DNA from: Streptomyces torulosus
GTDB taxonomy: Bacteria; Actinomycetota; Actinomycetes; Streptomycetales; Streptomycetaceae
Assembly (NCBI RefSeq): GCF_001419765.1
Contig: NZ_LIRK01000183.1
Coordinates: 1 to 44,590, forward strand
Direction of reading: 5' to 3'
Length of the DNA: 44,590 bases
The position numbers and the translations under genes were made by a program. Shown piece after piece: positions 16,412 to 25,202 of this stretch (positions are counted from its first letter, which is position 1; every line of letters begins with the position of its first letter). The notes under the pieces were generated by a model. It was not told the DNA's origin, did no database searches, and saw only the letters and a program-made list of their open reading frames with translations.

Positions 16412-17674
16412 ATGGAACGGTCTCCTTCCTCGCCCGCCTTCTGGCGCAGCCCCCTGCGCGGCCCCTGGTTCACCTCCCTCCTCGGCGTGGTCCTCCTCGC
16501 CGGGATCACCGTGCTGTTCGCGACGGGACTGCTGTCGTACGCCGCGTACAACCCGGATCTGTCGCCGGTCAACGACAAGACCCCGGACAAGGGCGTCCTC
16601 GGCTTCTATCTGTTCCCCTGGCCGACGGACCCGCCCTGGCTGTACCGGCTCACCCAGGGCGTCCACGTCACCCTCGGGATCGCGCTCGTCCCCGTGCTGC
16701 TGGCCAAGCTGTGGTCGGTGGTGCCGAGGCTGTTCCAACTGCCCCCGGCTCGGTCCGTGGCCCACGCCCTGGAGCGGCTCTCGCTGCTCCTGCTCGTCGG
16801 CGGTGTGCTGTTCGAGTTCGTGACCGGTGTGCTCAACATCCAGCTCGACTACGTCTTTCCCGGCTCCTTCTACCCCCTGCACTTCTACGGGGCGTGGGTG
16901 TTCTTCGCGGCGTTCGCCGTCCACGTGGTGCTGAGGGCGCCGACGGCCGTACGCAACCTGCGCCGGATGCGTACCGGCGACGAGGAAGGGGCTCCGCCTC
17001 CCGTGTCGGCCGAGGAACCCTCGCTCGTGTCGCCGAATCCAGCCGAGCCCACCGTGTCGCGGCGCGGTGCCGTATGGCTGGTCGGGGGCGGATCCCTGCT
17101 GCTGCTCGGGACGACCGTGGGCCAAAACTTCGACGGCCCGGCACGGCGCACGGCCCTCCTCGCCCCGCACGGCGGCGCCGAACCGGGCAGCGGACCGAAC
17201 GGCTTCCAGATCAACAAGACGGCCGCGGCGAGAGGGATCAGCGCGGCGGAGACGAGCGAGGAGGCATGGCGCCTGGTCGTCACCGGACCTGCGGGCACCG
17301 TCCGGCTGAGCCGCGCCGAACTGGCGCAACTGCCCCTGCACAGCGCGGCACTGCCCATCGCCTGCGTCGAGGGCTGGTCCACCTCCGACCAGTGGTGGCG
17401 GGGCGTACGGCTGCGGGACCTCGCCGCACTCGTCGGACACGCACCCGAGACCGCCCCCGACGTCCTCGTGGAGTCCCTCCAGCGGCACGGCGCCTTCCGC
17501 CGCGCCGCCCTGCGCGCCAACCAGGTCCGCGACCCCCGCTCCCTGCTCGCCCTGGACGTGAACGGCGAGCGGTTGTCCCCGGACCACGGCTACCCGGCGC
17601 GGATCATCGTGCCGGCCGCGCCCGGAGTCCTCAACACCAAGTGGGTGGCACGGATGACGTTCGGAGAGCTGTGA
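16412..17674 (+). CDS. Membrane cytochrome b-like/molybdopterin oxidoreductase fusion, dually targeted
   Basis: 420 residues. Residues about 20-190 form four membrane helices with His residues placed for heme b (TQGVHVTLGIALVP; YPLHFYGAWVFFAAFAVHVV). A linker leads to VSRRGAVWLVGGGSLLLLG, where Arg217-Arg218 and the following helix form an internal twin-arginine signal. The C-terminal domain (about 250-420) is a sulfite-oxidase-like Mo-cofactor fold with the Mo-ligand Cys318 (PIACVEGWSTSDQWWRG) and ends ..LNTKWVARMTF. This matches the actinobacterial class of polytopic proteins whose last helix is inserted by Tat after Sec inserts the others (Sco3746-type, from memory). The likely role is extracytoplasmic redox chemistry fed by membrane electrons. 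The stop overlaps the next gene. Confidence 0.85.
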   Translation: MERSPSSPAFWRSPLRGPWFTSLLGVVLLAGITVLFATGLLSYAAYNPDLSPVNDKTPDKGVLGFYLFPWPTDPPWLYRLTQGVHVTLGIALVPVLLAKLWSVVPRLFQLPPARSVAHALERLSLLLLVGGVLFEFVTGVLNIQLDYVFPGSFYPLHFYGAWVFFAAFAVHVVLRAPTAVRNLRRMRTGDEEGAPPPVSAEEPSLVSPNPAEPTVSRRGAVWLVGGGSLLLLGTTVGQNFDGPARRTALLAPHGGAEPGSGPNGFQINKTAAARGISAAETSEEAWRLVVTGPAGTVRLSRAELAQLPLHSAALPIACVEGWSTSDQWWRGVRLRDLAALVGHAPETAPDVLVESLQRHGAFRRAALRANQVRDPRSLLALDVNGERLSPDHGYPARIIVPAAPGVLNTKWVARMTFGEL

Positions 17675-18171
17675 TGACCACGTACCGGCTGCCCCTCGGC
17701 AGCCCTCTCCAACTGCTGCTCCTGGCATGCTCGTTCGCGCTCGCCGGGTACGCCGGGGTGCGGCTGCTCGCGGACGACTGGTTCGGCGTCGCGCTGTGGT
17801 TCGTGGGAGCCGCGGTGGCGCACGACCTCGTCCTGCTGCCGCTGTACGCGGCGGCGGACCGCGCGCTCGTCCGGGCGGCGGACACGGCCGGGCCCCGCGC
17901 GGGGGCGGCGGCCGCGTCGCCCCCGGTGCGGCGGGCGCGAGTCATGTACGTGCGGGTGCCCGCCGCTCTGTCCGGGCTGCTCCTGCTGGTGTGGTTCCCG
18001 CTGATCAGCGGGCGGGTCGCGGACCGCTACGCGTCCGCCACCGGGATGTCGGCCAGTGGCTTCCTCGGCCGCTGGCTGCTGATCACGGCCCTGCTGTTCG
18101 GCGGTTCGGCGCTGCTGCTGGTACTGCGGGCCCGCAGGGCGACGAAGGACCGCCCGCCCGCCGTCCACTGA
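17674..18171 (+). CDS. Small four-helix membrane protein
   Basis: 165 residues, starting with the ATG of TGATG that overlaps the molybdoenzyme stop, so it is translationally coupled to it. It shows about four hydrophobic segments (LQLLLLACSFALAGYAGVRL; ..ALWFVGAAVAHDLVLLPLYA; ..AALSGLLLLVWFPLI; ..LLITALLFGGSALLLVLRA) and no known catalytic motif. Coupling suggests a partner or assembly factor of the molybdoenzyme. Its last 145 bp overlap the 3' end of the convergent methyltransferase frame. Confidence 0.8.
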   Translation: MTTYRLPLGSPLQLLLLACSFALAGYAGVRLLADDWFGVALWFVGAAVAHDLVLLPLYAAADRALVRAADTAGPRAGAAAASPPVRRARVMYVRVPAALSGLLLLVWFPLISGRVADRYASATGMSASGFLGRWLLITALLFGGSALLLVLRARRATKDRPPAVH

Positions 18172-18836
18172 TCGGCGGCACGCCAGCCGAGGGGGCGGGC
18201 GTGCCGCAGCAGCGCCGGTGTGCCGAGCCGCGCCCACGGGAACCCGGCCTCGGCGCCGACGTCGGGCCCGGCGCCGCTCACCAGGCGGACCTCGGCCCGC
18301 TCGTCCACATCCATCGGCACCGTCTCCGCGATCAACAGACCACCGGAGCACAGCAGTTGGCTCAGTCGGCGCAGCAGGGCGGCAGGGTCGCCGCCGATGC
18401 CGAGGTTGCCGTCGAGGAGCAGCGCGGTGTCCCAGCGGCCCTCGCCGGGCAGGGGCTCGAACACCGAGCGGGTGAGGGCCTGGCCACCGAGCCGCCGGGT
18501 GCGGGCGACGGCGGCCCGGCTGACGTCGACGCCGAGCACGGGCCGCCCGCGGGCGGCGAGTTCGGCGACCAGCCGCCCCGGCCCGCACCCCACGTCGAGG
18601 ACGGCGCCCTCGCACCGTTCCAGGACCTGGAGGTCCACCTCGTCGGCGCGGGCGCACCACCGCTCCACCTCCAGGGGCAGCATCCAGCCGTCGCCGCGGC
18701 GCAGGAACAGCGGGCCCCGGCCGGCGCGCAGGGCGTCGGCGTAGGGATCGCAGGCCCAGGCCGGGTTGTCCGAGGGCCGGGCCGGGTCCGAGGGTCGGGC
18801 CGGCCGCCGTATGGTGTCCTGCCTGTGCCCGCTCAT
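18027..18836 (-). CDS. Class I SAM-dependent methyltransferase
   Basis: 269 residues from ATG 18836. Motif I is VLDVGCGPGRLVAELAARG, followed by VLGVDVSRAAV (acidic ribose-binding strand) and LLDGNLGIGGD; the C-terminal strand is GRSFVALRAR. Typical homology ends there; the remaining 30 residues (STSSSAEPPN.. to the stop at 18027) run antisense to the convergent gene and may be a read-through tail. The start overlaps the DUF2064 stop (ATGA). It is the third gene of the GT2-DUF2064-methyltransferase operon and probably methylates a product of that pathway. Confidence 0.8.
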   Translation of the reverse strand: MSGHRQDTIRRPARPSDPARPSDNPAWACDPYADALRAGRGPLFLRRGDGWMLPLEVERWCARADEVDLQVLERCEGAVLDVGCGPGRLVAELAARGRPVLGVDVSRAAVARTRRLGGQALTRSVFEPLPGEGRWDTALLLDGNLGIGGDPAALLRRLSQLLCSGGLLIAETVPMDVDERAEVRLVSGAGPDVGAEAGFPWARLGTPALLRHARPLGWRAADQWTAGGRSFVALRARSTSSSAEPPNSRAVISSQRPRKPLADIPVADA

Positions 18837-19450
18837 CGGCCGCCGACCGCGCGCAGCCGGGCCAGTTCCGCCGAGAACCGGCCGTGCGGCGCGACCGCGG
18901 CGACGGCCTCCGCGTCGTCGGCCGTGTCGACGTCCCGGAGGACCGGCAGGTCGCGGACCCGCAGACCGGCGGCGGTCAGCCGGGCCCGCTGGACGGCACC
19001 GGTGACGGCCGTCGACATGGGCACCCCCCTCAGCAGCTCCGGGTCCGGTGCGGCGAGCCCGAGGGCCCAGAACCCGCCGTCCTGTGCCGGACCGAAGTAC
19101 GCGTCGTAGGCCGCCAGGTCCACGGTCAGCAGCTCCGGGGTGACCTGCGGGGTGTCCATGCCGATGAGGAGGGCGGGGCCGTCGCAGTCGGCGAAGGCGG
19201 CGGAGAGCCGTTCGTCCAGCCCGCCGCCCCGCTGCGGTACGACGTCGAAGCCGGGCGGCAGCCAGGGGCCCGGCTCCCCGTCCAGGACCAGGACACGACG
19301 GTCCGCGGGGGTCGCGGCCACCGCGTCCAGGGTGTCCACCAGGGCGGCCTCGGCGAGCGCCGCCGCCTCGGCCGGGGTGAAGGGCGGGCACAGCCGGGTC
19401 TTCACCCGACCCGGCCTCGGCTCCTTGGCGATGACGAGGAGCGTGGTCAT
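18833..19450 (-). CDS. DUF2064/TIGR04282-type glycosyltransferase-like protein
   Basis: 205 residues from ATG 19450, overlapping the GT2 stop by ATGA. It begins TTLLVIAKEPRPGRVKTRL, the hallmark of the family, and has GMDTPQVTPELL and GPAQDGGFWALGL, corresponding to the nucleotide-sugar-binding and metal motifs of this GT-A/nucleotidyltransferase-like fold. Database names call it rSAM/selenodomain-associated transferase 1 or arsenosugar biosynthesis glycosyltransferase; the actual reaction is unsettled. Pairing with an adjacent GT2 is typical. A sugar-transfer or nucleotide-sugar role for the operon is inferred. Confidence 0.85.
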   Translation of the reverse strand: MTTLLVIAKEPRPGRVKTRLCPPFTPAEAAALAEAALVDTLDAVAATPADRRVLVLDGEPGPWLPPGFDVVPQRGGGLDERLSAAFADCDGPALLIGMDTPQVTPELLTVDLAAYDAYFGPAQDGGFWALGLAAPDPELLRGVPMSTAVTGAVQRARLTAAGLRVRDLPVLRDVDTADDAEAVAAVAPHGRFSAELARLRAVGGR

Positions 19451-20154
19451 CGGCGGACCCCCTCCGCCTCGGCGGGCGCCGGTGTCTCGTTGAGGACGCG
19501 GCTCATGTCCCGTACCGCCTGCCAGGTGCCCCGCCAGGTCCCCGTGACCTTCGAGGTCCCGGTGCGCGGCCGGTACGGCACGTCGTGCTCCGTGACGCGC
19601 CAGCCCGCGTCGGCGGCACGCACCACCATCTGCAGCGGATAGCCGCTGCGCCGGTCGGTCAGGCCGAGGGCGAGGAGCGGTTCGCGGCGGGCGGCGCGCA
19701 GCGGGCCCAGGTCGTGCAGGCGCAGCCCCGTGCGGCGGCGCACCATCCGGGCGAGCGCCAGATTGCCGGCCCGGGCGTGCGCGGGCCACGCGCCCCGGCC
19801 CTGCGGACGTCGCCTGCCGAGCACCAGGTCGGCCCGCCCGTCCGCGACCTCGGTGACGAAGGCGACGAGGAGGGACGGGTCGAGGGAGGCGTCGCAGTCG
19901 CAGAAGCACACGATGTCGGCCGTCGCGGCGGTCAGCCCGGCATGGCAGGCCGCGCCGAAGCCACGGCGCGGTTCATGGATCACCTGCGCGCCCAACGAGC
20001 GGGCGAGGTCCGCCGAACCGTCGGTCGAGCCGTTGTCCACGACCAGGGCGCGCCAGCCGGCCGGGATCCTGGCCAGCACCCAGGGCAGGGCCTCCGCCTC
20101 GTCCAGGCAGGGCAGCACGACGTCGACGCCCGAAGGCGGGGGAGAGGTAGTCAC
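19447..20154 (-). CDS. Family 2 glycosyltransferase
   Basis: 235 residues. The start is set at GTG 20154 (MTTSPPPSGVDVVLPCLDEAE), with AGGG about 9 nt upstream; a GTG at 20163 is possible but badly spaced. GT-A motifs are VVLPCLDEAEALPWVLARIP, ALVVDNGSTDGSADLA, ACHAGLTAATADIVCFCDCD (DxD-like) and the acceptor-side RRSGYPLQMVVRAADAGWRV. No C-terminal membrane helix is evident. It resembles dolichyl/polyprenyl-phosphate-sugar synthases and related enzymes, fitting supply of a lipid-linked sugar to the GT-C-like protein. First gene of a three-gene operon; box C lies 45 bp upstream. Confidence 0.88.
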   Translation of the reverse strand: MTTSPPPSGVDVVLPCLDEAEALPWVLARIPAGWRALVVDNGSTDGSADLARSLGAQVIHEPRRGFGAACHAGLTAATADIVCFCDCDASLDPSLLVAFVTEVADGRADLVLGRRRPQGRGAWPAHARAGNLALARMVRRRTGLRLHDLGPLRAARREPLLALGLTDRRSGYPLQMVVRAADAGWRVTEHDVPYRPRTGTSKVTGTWRGTWQAVRDMSRVLNETPAPAEAEGVRR

Positions 20155-20198
20155 GGCTTTCACCCTACGAGGACGAACTTCGCATAACGGGCGTCGTC

Positions 20199-20216
20199 TC
20201 CTTACGAAACACGGAC
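20199..20216 (-). promoter_or_regulatory. Cluster box C: candidate OmpR-type regulator site
   Basis: The minus strand reads GTCCGTGTTTCGTAAGGA, which aligns with boxes A, B and E. Its downstream edge is 45 bp from the GT2 start codon, exactly as box B is placed before the molybdoenzyme gene. It lies in the divergent region shared with the response regulator gene, so it may also mediate autoregulation. Confidence 0.6.
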
Positions 20217-20277
20217 GTCGACGGCCCCCGCACGGTCCGCGCCGCCCGAACGCCCGGCGAGGTGCGAGGCTGGCCGC

Positions 20278-21033
<756 letters not shown>

Positions 21034-21035
21034 CG

Positions 21036-22148
21036 ATGCGCGACACCCTGCTCATCGCCCTGTACGCGTTCCTCGGCGCCGTCGCGGCCGGAGGGCTGGG
21101 CGCGCTGGCGCTGTGGCCGCTGCGCCGCCGTTCGCTCACCGCGTCGCTCACCGTCGTGGCCGCCGTCGCCGTGACCGCGATGCTCGCCGGCACGCTCGCC
21201 GTCGCCTGGGCGATGTTCCTCTCCCCGCACGACCTGACCGTCGTCACCACGGTCGTCGCCATGGCCGCCGTCGTCTCCCTGGCCACCGCGCTGCTCCTCG
21301 GCCGCTGGGTCGTCGCCCGCAGCCGCGCCCTCCAGATCGCCGCGCGATCCTTCGGCGACGGCGGCGACTTCACCGCCCCCGACGGCCCGGCCACGGCCGA
21401 ACTCGCCGCGCTCAGCGCCGAGTTGGCCGCAACGAGCGCCAAACTCACCGCGTCCAGGGAACGCGAACGCGCCCTGGAGTCCTCCCGGCGTGAACTCGTC
21501 GCCTGGATCTCCCACGACCTGCGCACCCCGCTCGCAGGTCTGCGCGCCATGGCCGAGGCACTGGAGGACGGGGTCGCCGCCGACCCCCACCGCTACCTCA
21601 GGCAGATCCGTACCGAGGTCGAGAGCCTCGACGGCATGGTCGGCGACCTCTTCGAGCTCTCCCGCATCCACGCGGGCAGCCTGACTCTCTCCTTCTCCCG
21701 GATGTCCCTGTACGACCTCGTCGGGGACGCCCTGGCGGGCGCCGACCCGCTCGCCCGCGAACACGGTGTGCGGCTCGCCGCCACGCGCGTCGAACCCGTG
21801 CCGGTCGAGGTCGACGGCAAGGAGATGAGCCGGGTCCTCGCCAACCTGCTGGTCAACGCGATCCGCCGGACCCCCGCCGACGGCACGGTCGCGGTGGCGG
21901 CCGAGCGGTCCCCGGACGGCGTGGTGCTCTCCGTGACCGACGGCTGCGGCGGCATCGCCGAGGAGGACCTGCCGCGTGTCTTCGACACCGGCTGGCGCGG
22001 CACCCACGCCCGCACACCCCCGGCCGGCGCGGGTCTCGGTCTCGCCATCGTCCGGGGGATCGTGGAGGCCCACCGGGGGCACGCCTCCGTACGCAACATC
22101 CCCGGCGGCTGCCGTTTCGAGGTGGTGCTGCCCGCGGCCGCTTCCTGA
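21036..22148 (+). CDS. Membrane sensor histidine kinase, partner of the OmpR regulator
   Basis: 370 residues from ATG 21036. Two or more N-terminal helices (TLLIALYAFLGAVAAGGLGA; ..AVAVTAMLAGTLAVAWAMFL; ..VVTTVVAMAAVVSLATALLL) lead into a HAMP-like segment. HisKA carries His160 in WISHDLRTPLAGLRAMAEAL. HATPase boxes are N (NLLVNAIRRTP), G1 (VTDGCGGI) and G2 (GAGLGLAIVRGIVEAHRGH). The N-box reads NAIRRT, slightly degenerate but still with Asn. There is almost no extracytoplasmic loop, which suggests sensing within or near the membrane, perhaps of envelope or redox state. Confidence 0.9.
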   Translation: MRDTLLIALYAFLGAVAAGGLGALALWPLRRRSLTASLTVVAAVAVTAMLAGTLAVAWAMFLSPHDLTVVTTVVAMAAVVSLATALLLGRWVVARSRALQIAARSFGDGGDFTAPDGPATAELAALSAELAATSAKLTASRERERALESSRRELVAWISHDLRTPLAGLRAMAEALEDGVAADPHRYLRQIRTEVESLDGMVGDLFELSRIHAGSLTLSFSRMSLYDLVGDALAGADPLAREHGVRLAATRVEPVPVEVDGKEMSRVLANLLVNAIRRTPADGTVAVAAERSPDGVVLSVTDGCGGIAEEDLPRVFDTGWRGTHARTPPAGAGLGLAIVRGIVEAHRGHASVRNIPGGCRFEVVLPAAAS

Positions 22149-22178
22149 AAGCGGGCAGCACCACCGGTCCACGGGGCC

Positions 22179-23180
22179 CTACGCGCCGCGCATCCCGGCC
22201 CGAGCGAACTCCCGCATCCCCTCGGCGAACCCGACCTCCGGCTTCCAGCCCAGCTCGGCCCGCAGCCGTCGCGAGTCGGCGGTGATGTGCCGGACGTCCC
22301 CCAGCCGGTACTCCCCGGTGACGACCGGTTCGGGTCCGGCGTGGGCGGAGGCCAGCGCCCGCGCCATCTCCCCGACGGTGTGCGGCTCGCCGCTCCCGGT
22401 GTTGTACACGGTCAGCGCGCCGGTGGCCGTGTCCGCCTCCAGTGCCACCGCGTTGGCCGCCGCCACATCCCGGACGTGGACGAAGTCCCGCCGCTGACGG
22501 CCGTCCTCGAACACCCGGGGCGCCTCACCGCGTGCGAGCGCGGAACGGAAGAACGACGCCACCCCCGCGTACGGGGTGTCCCGCGGCATCCGGGGCCCGT
22601 ACACGTTGTGGTAGCGCAGCGAGACGGCGGTTCCGCCCGTGGCCCGTGCCCAGGCCGCCGCCAGATGCTCCTGGGCGAGTTTCGTCGTCGCGTACACATT
22701 GCGCGGGTCGACCGGCGCGTCCTCCTCCACCAGCCCCGGCGCCAGCTCGGCCCCGCACCCCGGGCACGGCGGCTCGAAGCGCCCGGCGTCGAGATCGGCG
22801 GTGTCCCGTGGCCCCGGCCGCACCACGCCGTGCCGCGCGCACTCGTACCGTCCCTCCCCGTACACCACCATCGACCCCGCCAGCACGAGCCGCCGCACCC
22901 CCGCGTCCGCCATGGCGGTGAGCAGCACGGCGGTCCCCAGGTCGTTGCGCGAGACGTACTCCGGCGCGTCGGCGAACCCCGTGCCCAGACCGACCATCGC
23001 CGCCTGATGGCACACGGCGTCCACACCGTCCAACGCGCGGGCGACGGCATCGCGGTCCCGTACGTCCGCGCCCGCGTCCGCCGCCACGTCGAACACGACG
23101 GGCTCGTGGCCGTCTTCCGCCAGCGCGTCGACGACATGGGACCCGATGAATCCGGCACCGCCGGTGACCAGTACTCGCAT
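22179..23180 (-). CDS. NAD-dependent sugar epimerase/dehydratase (extended SDR)
   Basis: 333 residues, starting at ATG 23180 (MRVLVTGGAGFIGSHVV), where the Rossmann GxxGxxG begins. The catalytic set of extended SDRs is visible: Ser103 (AGSMVVYGEG), Tyr163 and Lys167 (NVYATTKLAQEH). The C-terminal half has YHNVYGPRMPRDTPY and the NDP-sugar-binding RRDFVHVRDVAAAN. An insertion around residues 112-145 holds Cys114, His117, Cys139 and Cys142 (CARHG..CPGCG), resembling a small metal knuckle. The reaction is probably 4-epimerisation or dehydration of a nucleotide sugar for the neighbouring glycosyltransferases. It is convergent with the histidine kinase. Confidence 0.88.
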   Translation of the reverse strand: MRVLVTGGAGFIGSHVVDALAEDGHEPVVFDVAADAGADVRDRDAVARALDGVDAVCHQAAMVGLGTGFADAPEYVSRNDLGTAVLLTAMADAGVRRLVLAGSMVVYGEGRYECARHGVVRPGPRDTADLDAGRFEPPCPGCGAELAPGLVEEDAPVDPRNVYATTKLAQEHLAAAWARATGGTAVSLRYHNVYGPRMPRDTPYAGVASFFRSALARGEAPRVFEDGRQRRDFVHVRDVAAANAVALEADTATGALTVYNTGSGEPHTVGEMARALASAHAGPEPVVTGEYRLGDVRHITADSRRLRAELGWKPEVGFAEGMREFARAGMRGA

Positions 23181-23233
23181 GCGGCCCACGCTAGAACCGG
23201 CCACCGGCCGCACCCCAGGGCCACGCCCGGCAC

Positions 23234-23251
23234 GTCACGCTTCCGTAAGAC
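23234..23251 (+). promoter_or_regulatory. Cluster box E: candidate OmpR-type regulator site
   Basis: GTCACGCTTCCGTAAGAC has half-sites GTCA and GTAA 11 bp apart. It lies 54 bp upstream of the epimerase start but in plus orientation, and about 200 bp upstream of the DM13 gene. It is the weakest of the four copies because of TTCC in place of TTTC. Confidence 0.45.
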
Positions 23252-23315
23252 GGTGACGGTGGGACGACGACGATGAGACGGCGGCGGTGAGACGGCGACG
23301 GTGGGACTACGACGG
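23248..23315. repeat. Imperfect short tandem repeat (AGACGGYGRCGGTG-like)
   Basis: Related units AGACGGTGACGGTG, GGACGACGACGATG, AGACGGCGGCGGTG and AGACGGCGACGGTG follow one another between the epimerase and DM13 promoters. A second, cruder run of CGGACGCA units lies at about 23397-23422. Their positions between boxes E and A suggest spacer DNA rather than function. Confidence 0.6.
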
Positions 23316-23328
23316 CCGGGTCCGCGAC

Positions 23329-23346
23329 GTAAGGATTTCGTCATCG
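23329..23346 (+). promoter_or_regulatory. Cluster box A: candidate OmpR-type regulator site
   Basis: GTAAGGATTTCGTCATCG has half-sites GTAA and GTCA with an 11-bp period and shares TTTCGTCAT exactly with box B. It is 108 bp upstream of the DM13 start, in the gene's orientation. Confidence 0.55.
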
Positions 23347-23453
23347 GCGGGGCCGGGCCGAGGGCACCCCGGACTGCGTTGAATGGGGGGACGACACGGA
23401 CGCACGGACGCACGGACGCACCGGCGGACCACGGAACAGGAAGAGGGAACGGC

Positions 23454-24017
23454 ATGGGGCGCAAGCGGAGGACGCCGCTGATCACCGGGTTGACGGCGAT
23501 GGTGGTCGTGGCCCTGGCCGCCGGGCTGTACTGGTTCCAGCCGTGGAAGCTGTGGCAGGACGAGACGGTGACGGAAGCCCTGCCCGGTACGGTCGTGGAC
23601 GTCTCCCGGGACCCCGCGGCGGAGCCGGGGGAGTCGCCCTCCGGCTCGGCGCCGACCGGCCCCGTGACCGTGTCGAGCGGCGATCTGATCAGCCACGAGC
23701 ACACGACGACGGGCACGGTGAGGCTCGTACGGCTCGCCGACGGCACCCATGTGCTCCGGTTGGAGCGGCTCGACACCAGCAACGGCCCCGACCTGCGTGT
23801 GTGGCTGACCGACGCGCCGGTGAAGGAAGGGCGGGCCGGCTGGCACGTCTTCGACGACGGCGCCCATGTCAGCCTCGGAAAGCTCAAGGGCAACAAGGGA
23901 AGCCAGAACTACCCGCTGCCCGACGGCGTCGACTCCTCCCGGTACACCAGCGTCACCATCTGGTGCGACCGTTTCGACGTCTCCTTCGGCGCCGCCGCCC
24001 TCACCGACGAGGGGTGA
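23454..24017 (+). CDS. Membrane-anchored DM13-domain protein
   Basis: 187 residues from ATG 23454, with AAGAGGGA 6 nt upstream. One N-terminal helix (LITGLTAMVVVALAAGLYWF) acts as signal anchor, followed by a Pro/Ser/Gly linker (residues about 50-75) and a DM13 domain: GDLISHEHTTTGTVRLVRLA, HVLRLERLDTSNGPDLRVWL, GAHVSLGKLKGNKGSQNYPL and VTIWCDRFDVSFGAAAL. DM13 domains have been proposed to take part in extracytoplasmic redox or electron-transfer reactions. It is followed after 40 bp by a sulfite-oxidase-like gene in the same direction, so the two probably form a redox operon. Confidence 0.9.
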   Translation: MGRKRRTPLITGLTAMVVVALAAGLYWFQPWKLWQDETVTEALPGTVVDVSRDPAAEPGESPSGSAPTGPVTVSSGDLISHEHTTTGTVRLVRLADGTHVLRLERLDTSNGPDLRVWLTDAPVKEGRAGWHVFDDGAHVSLGKLKGNKGSQNYPLPDGVDSSRYTSVTIWCDRFDVSFGAAALTDEG

Positions 24018-24057
24018 CCGCCGTGCGGGCACCGTCTGAGAAGCGGACAATACGAGC

Positions 24058-25182
24058 ATGGGGCGTCGGCTCTCCGATGTGAGCGCACCAGCGCGGCTGG
24101 CCGGGCCGGACGAAGGCATCGGCCGGGACGAACTGGCGCTGGCCGCCCGCAATCACGGCCTGCCGCTGGAGGCCCTGCGGTACGACCTCACTCCACCCGG
24201 ACTGCACTACGTCCTCACCCACTACGACATCCCGTACGTCGCAGATGAGGCGCCCTGGGAACTGACCATCGGGGGCGGCGTCCGCCGCCCCCTGCGTCTC
24301 ACCCCGGCGGATCTGCGCGCGTACCCCGCCGTCACCCTGCGCGTCACCCTGGAATGCGCCGGCAACGGGCGGGCCCTGCTGACGCCCCGGCCGGTCAGCC
24401 AGCCATGGCTGGTCGAGGCCGTCGGCACCGCGGAGTGGACGGGAGTCCCGCTGCGGCTGCTGCTCGCCGACGCCGGGGTCGAGGACGGTGCCGTCGAGGT
24501 CGTCTTCACCGGCGCCGACCACGGCGTGGAGCGCGGCGTCGAACAGGACTACCGGCGCGCCCTGCCCGTGGACGTGGCCGTCGGCGACCAGGCCGACGTG
24601 CTGGTCGCCCACTCGATGAACGGTGCCCCGCTGCCTCCCCAGCACGGCCGCCCGCTGCGCCTCGTGGTCCCCGGCTGGTACGGCATGGCGCACGTGAAGT
24701 GGCTGCGCGACATCACCGTGACCGACCGGCCGTTCACCGGTTTCCAGCAGACCGTGGCCTACCGGCTCCGGCAGCACCCCGAGGAGGAGGGCGAGCCGGT
24801 CACCCGCATGGCACCGCGCGCCCTGCTGATCCCGCCCGGCTTCCCCGACTTCATGTCGCGGGCGCGGGTCGTCCGGCCCGGCGCTCTCGCGCTGGAGGGG
24901 CGCGCCTGGTCGGGGCGGGCGCCGGTGTCGCGGGTGGAGATCAGCACGGACGGGGGACGCGGTTGGGGCGAGGCCGAGGTCGAGCCGGAGGGCGCGCATC
25001 GCTGGGCCTGGCGCTGGTGGCGCTTCGCGTGGACGGCCGTGCCCGGCGACCATGTCCTGATGGCACGGGCCACCGACGCCGAGGGCCGCACCCAGCCCCT
25101 GGACCAGCCCTGGAACCGGGGCGGGTTCACCAACAACCTCGTCCAACGGGTACCCGTCGTGTGCCTGGAGTCCGGGAGCTGA
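24058..25182 (+). CDS. Sulfite-oxidase-like molybdopterin oxidoreductase
   Basis: 374 residues from ATG 24058. The Mo-cofactor domain contains the Mo-ligand Cys100 (VTLECAGNGRALL), then TAEWTGVPLRLLLADAGVED, LPPQHGRPLRLVVPGWYGMA and HVKWLRDITVTDRPFTGF; the C-terminal Mo-co dimerisation (Ig-like) domain has VSRVEISTDGGRGWGEAEVE and ATDAEGRTQPLDQPWNRGG. All are standard for the SUOX family. No Tat or Sec signal is visible, so unlike the membrane enzyme at 16412 it appears cytoplasmic; an upstream start was not found. It lies in the DM13 operon; the substrate is unknown. Confidence 0.9.
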   Translation: MGRRLSDVSAPARLAGPDEGIGRDELALAARNHGLPLEALRYDLTPPGLHYVLTHYDIPYVADEAPWELTIGGGVRRPLRLTPADLRAYPAVTLRVTLECAGNGRALLTPRPVSQPWLVEAVGTAEWTGVPLRLLLADAGVEDGAVEVVFTGADHGVERGVEQDYRRALPVDVAVGDQADVLVAHSMNGAPLPPQHGRPLRLVVPGWYGMAHVKWLRDITVTDRPFTGFQQTVAYRLRQHPEEEGEPVTRMAPRALLIPPGFPDFMSRARVVRPGALALEGRAWSGRAPVSRVEISTDGGRGWGEAEVEPEGAHRWAWRWWRFAWTAVPGDHVLMARATDAEGRTQPLDQPWNRGGFTNNLVQRVPVVCLESGS

Positions 25183-25202
25183 ACGGGAAGAGGCGAAGCG
25201 GC

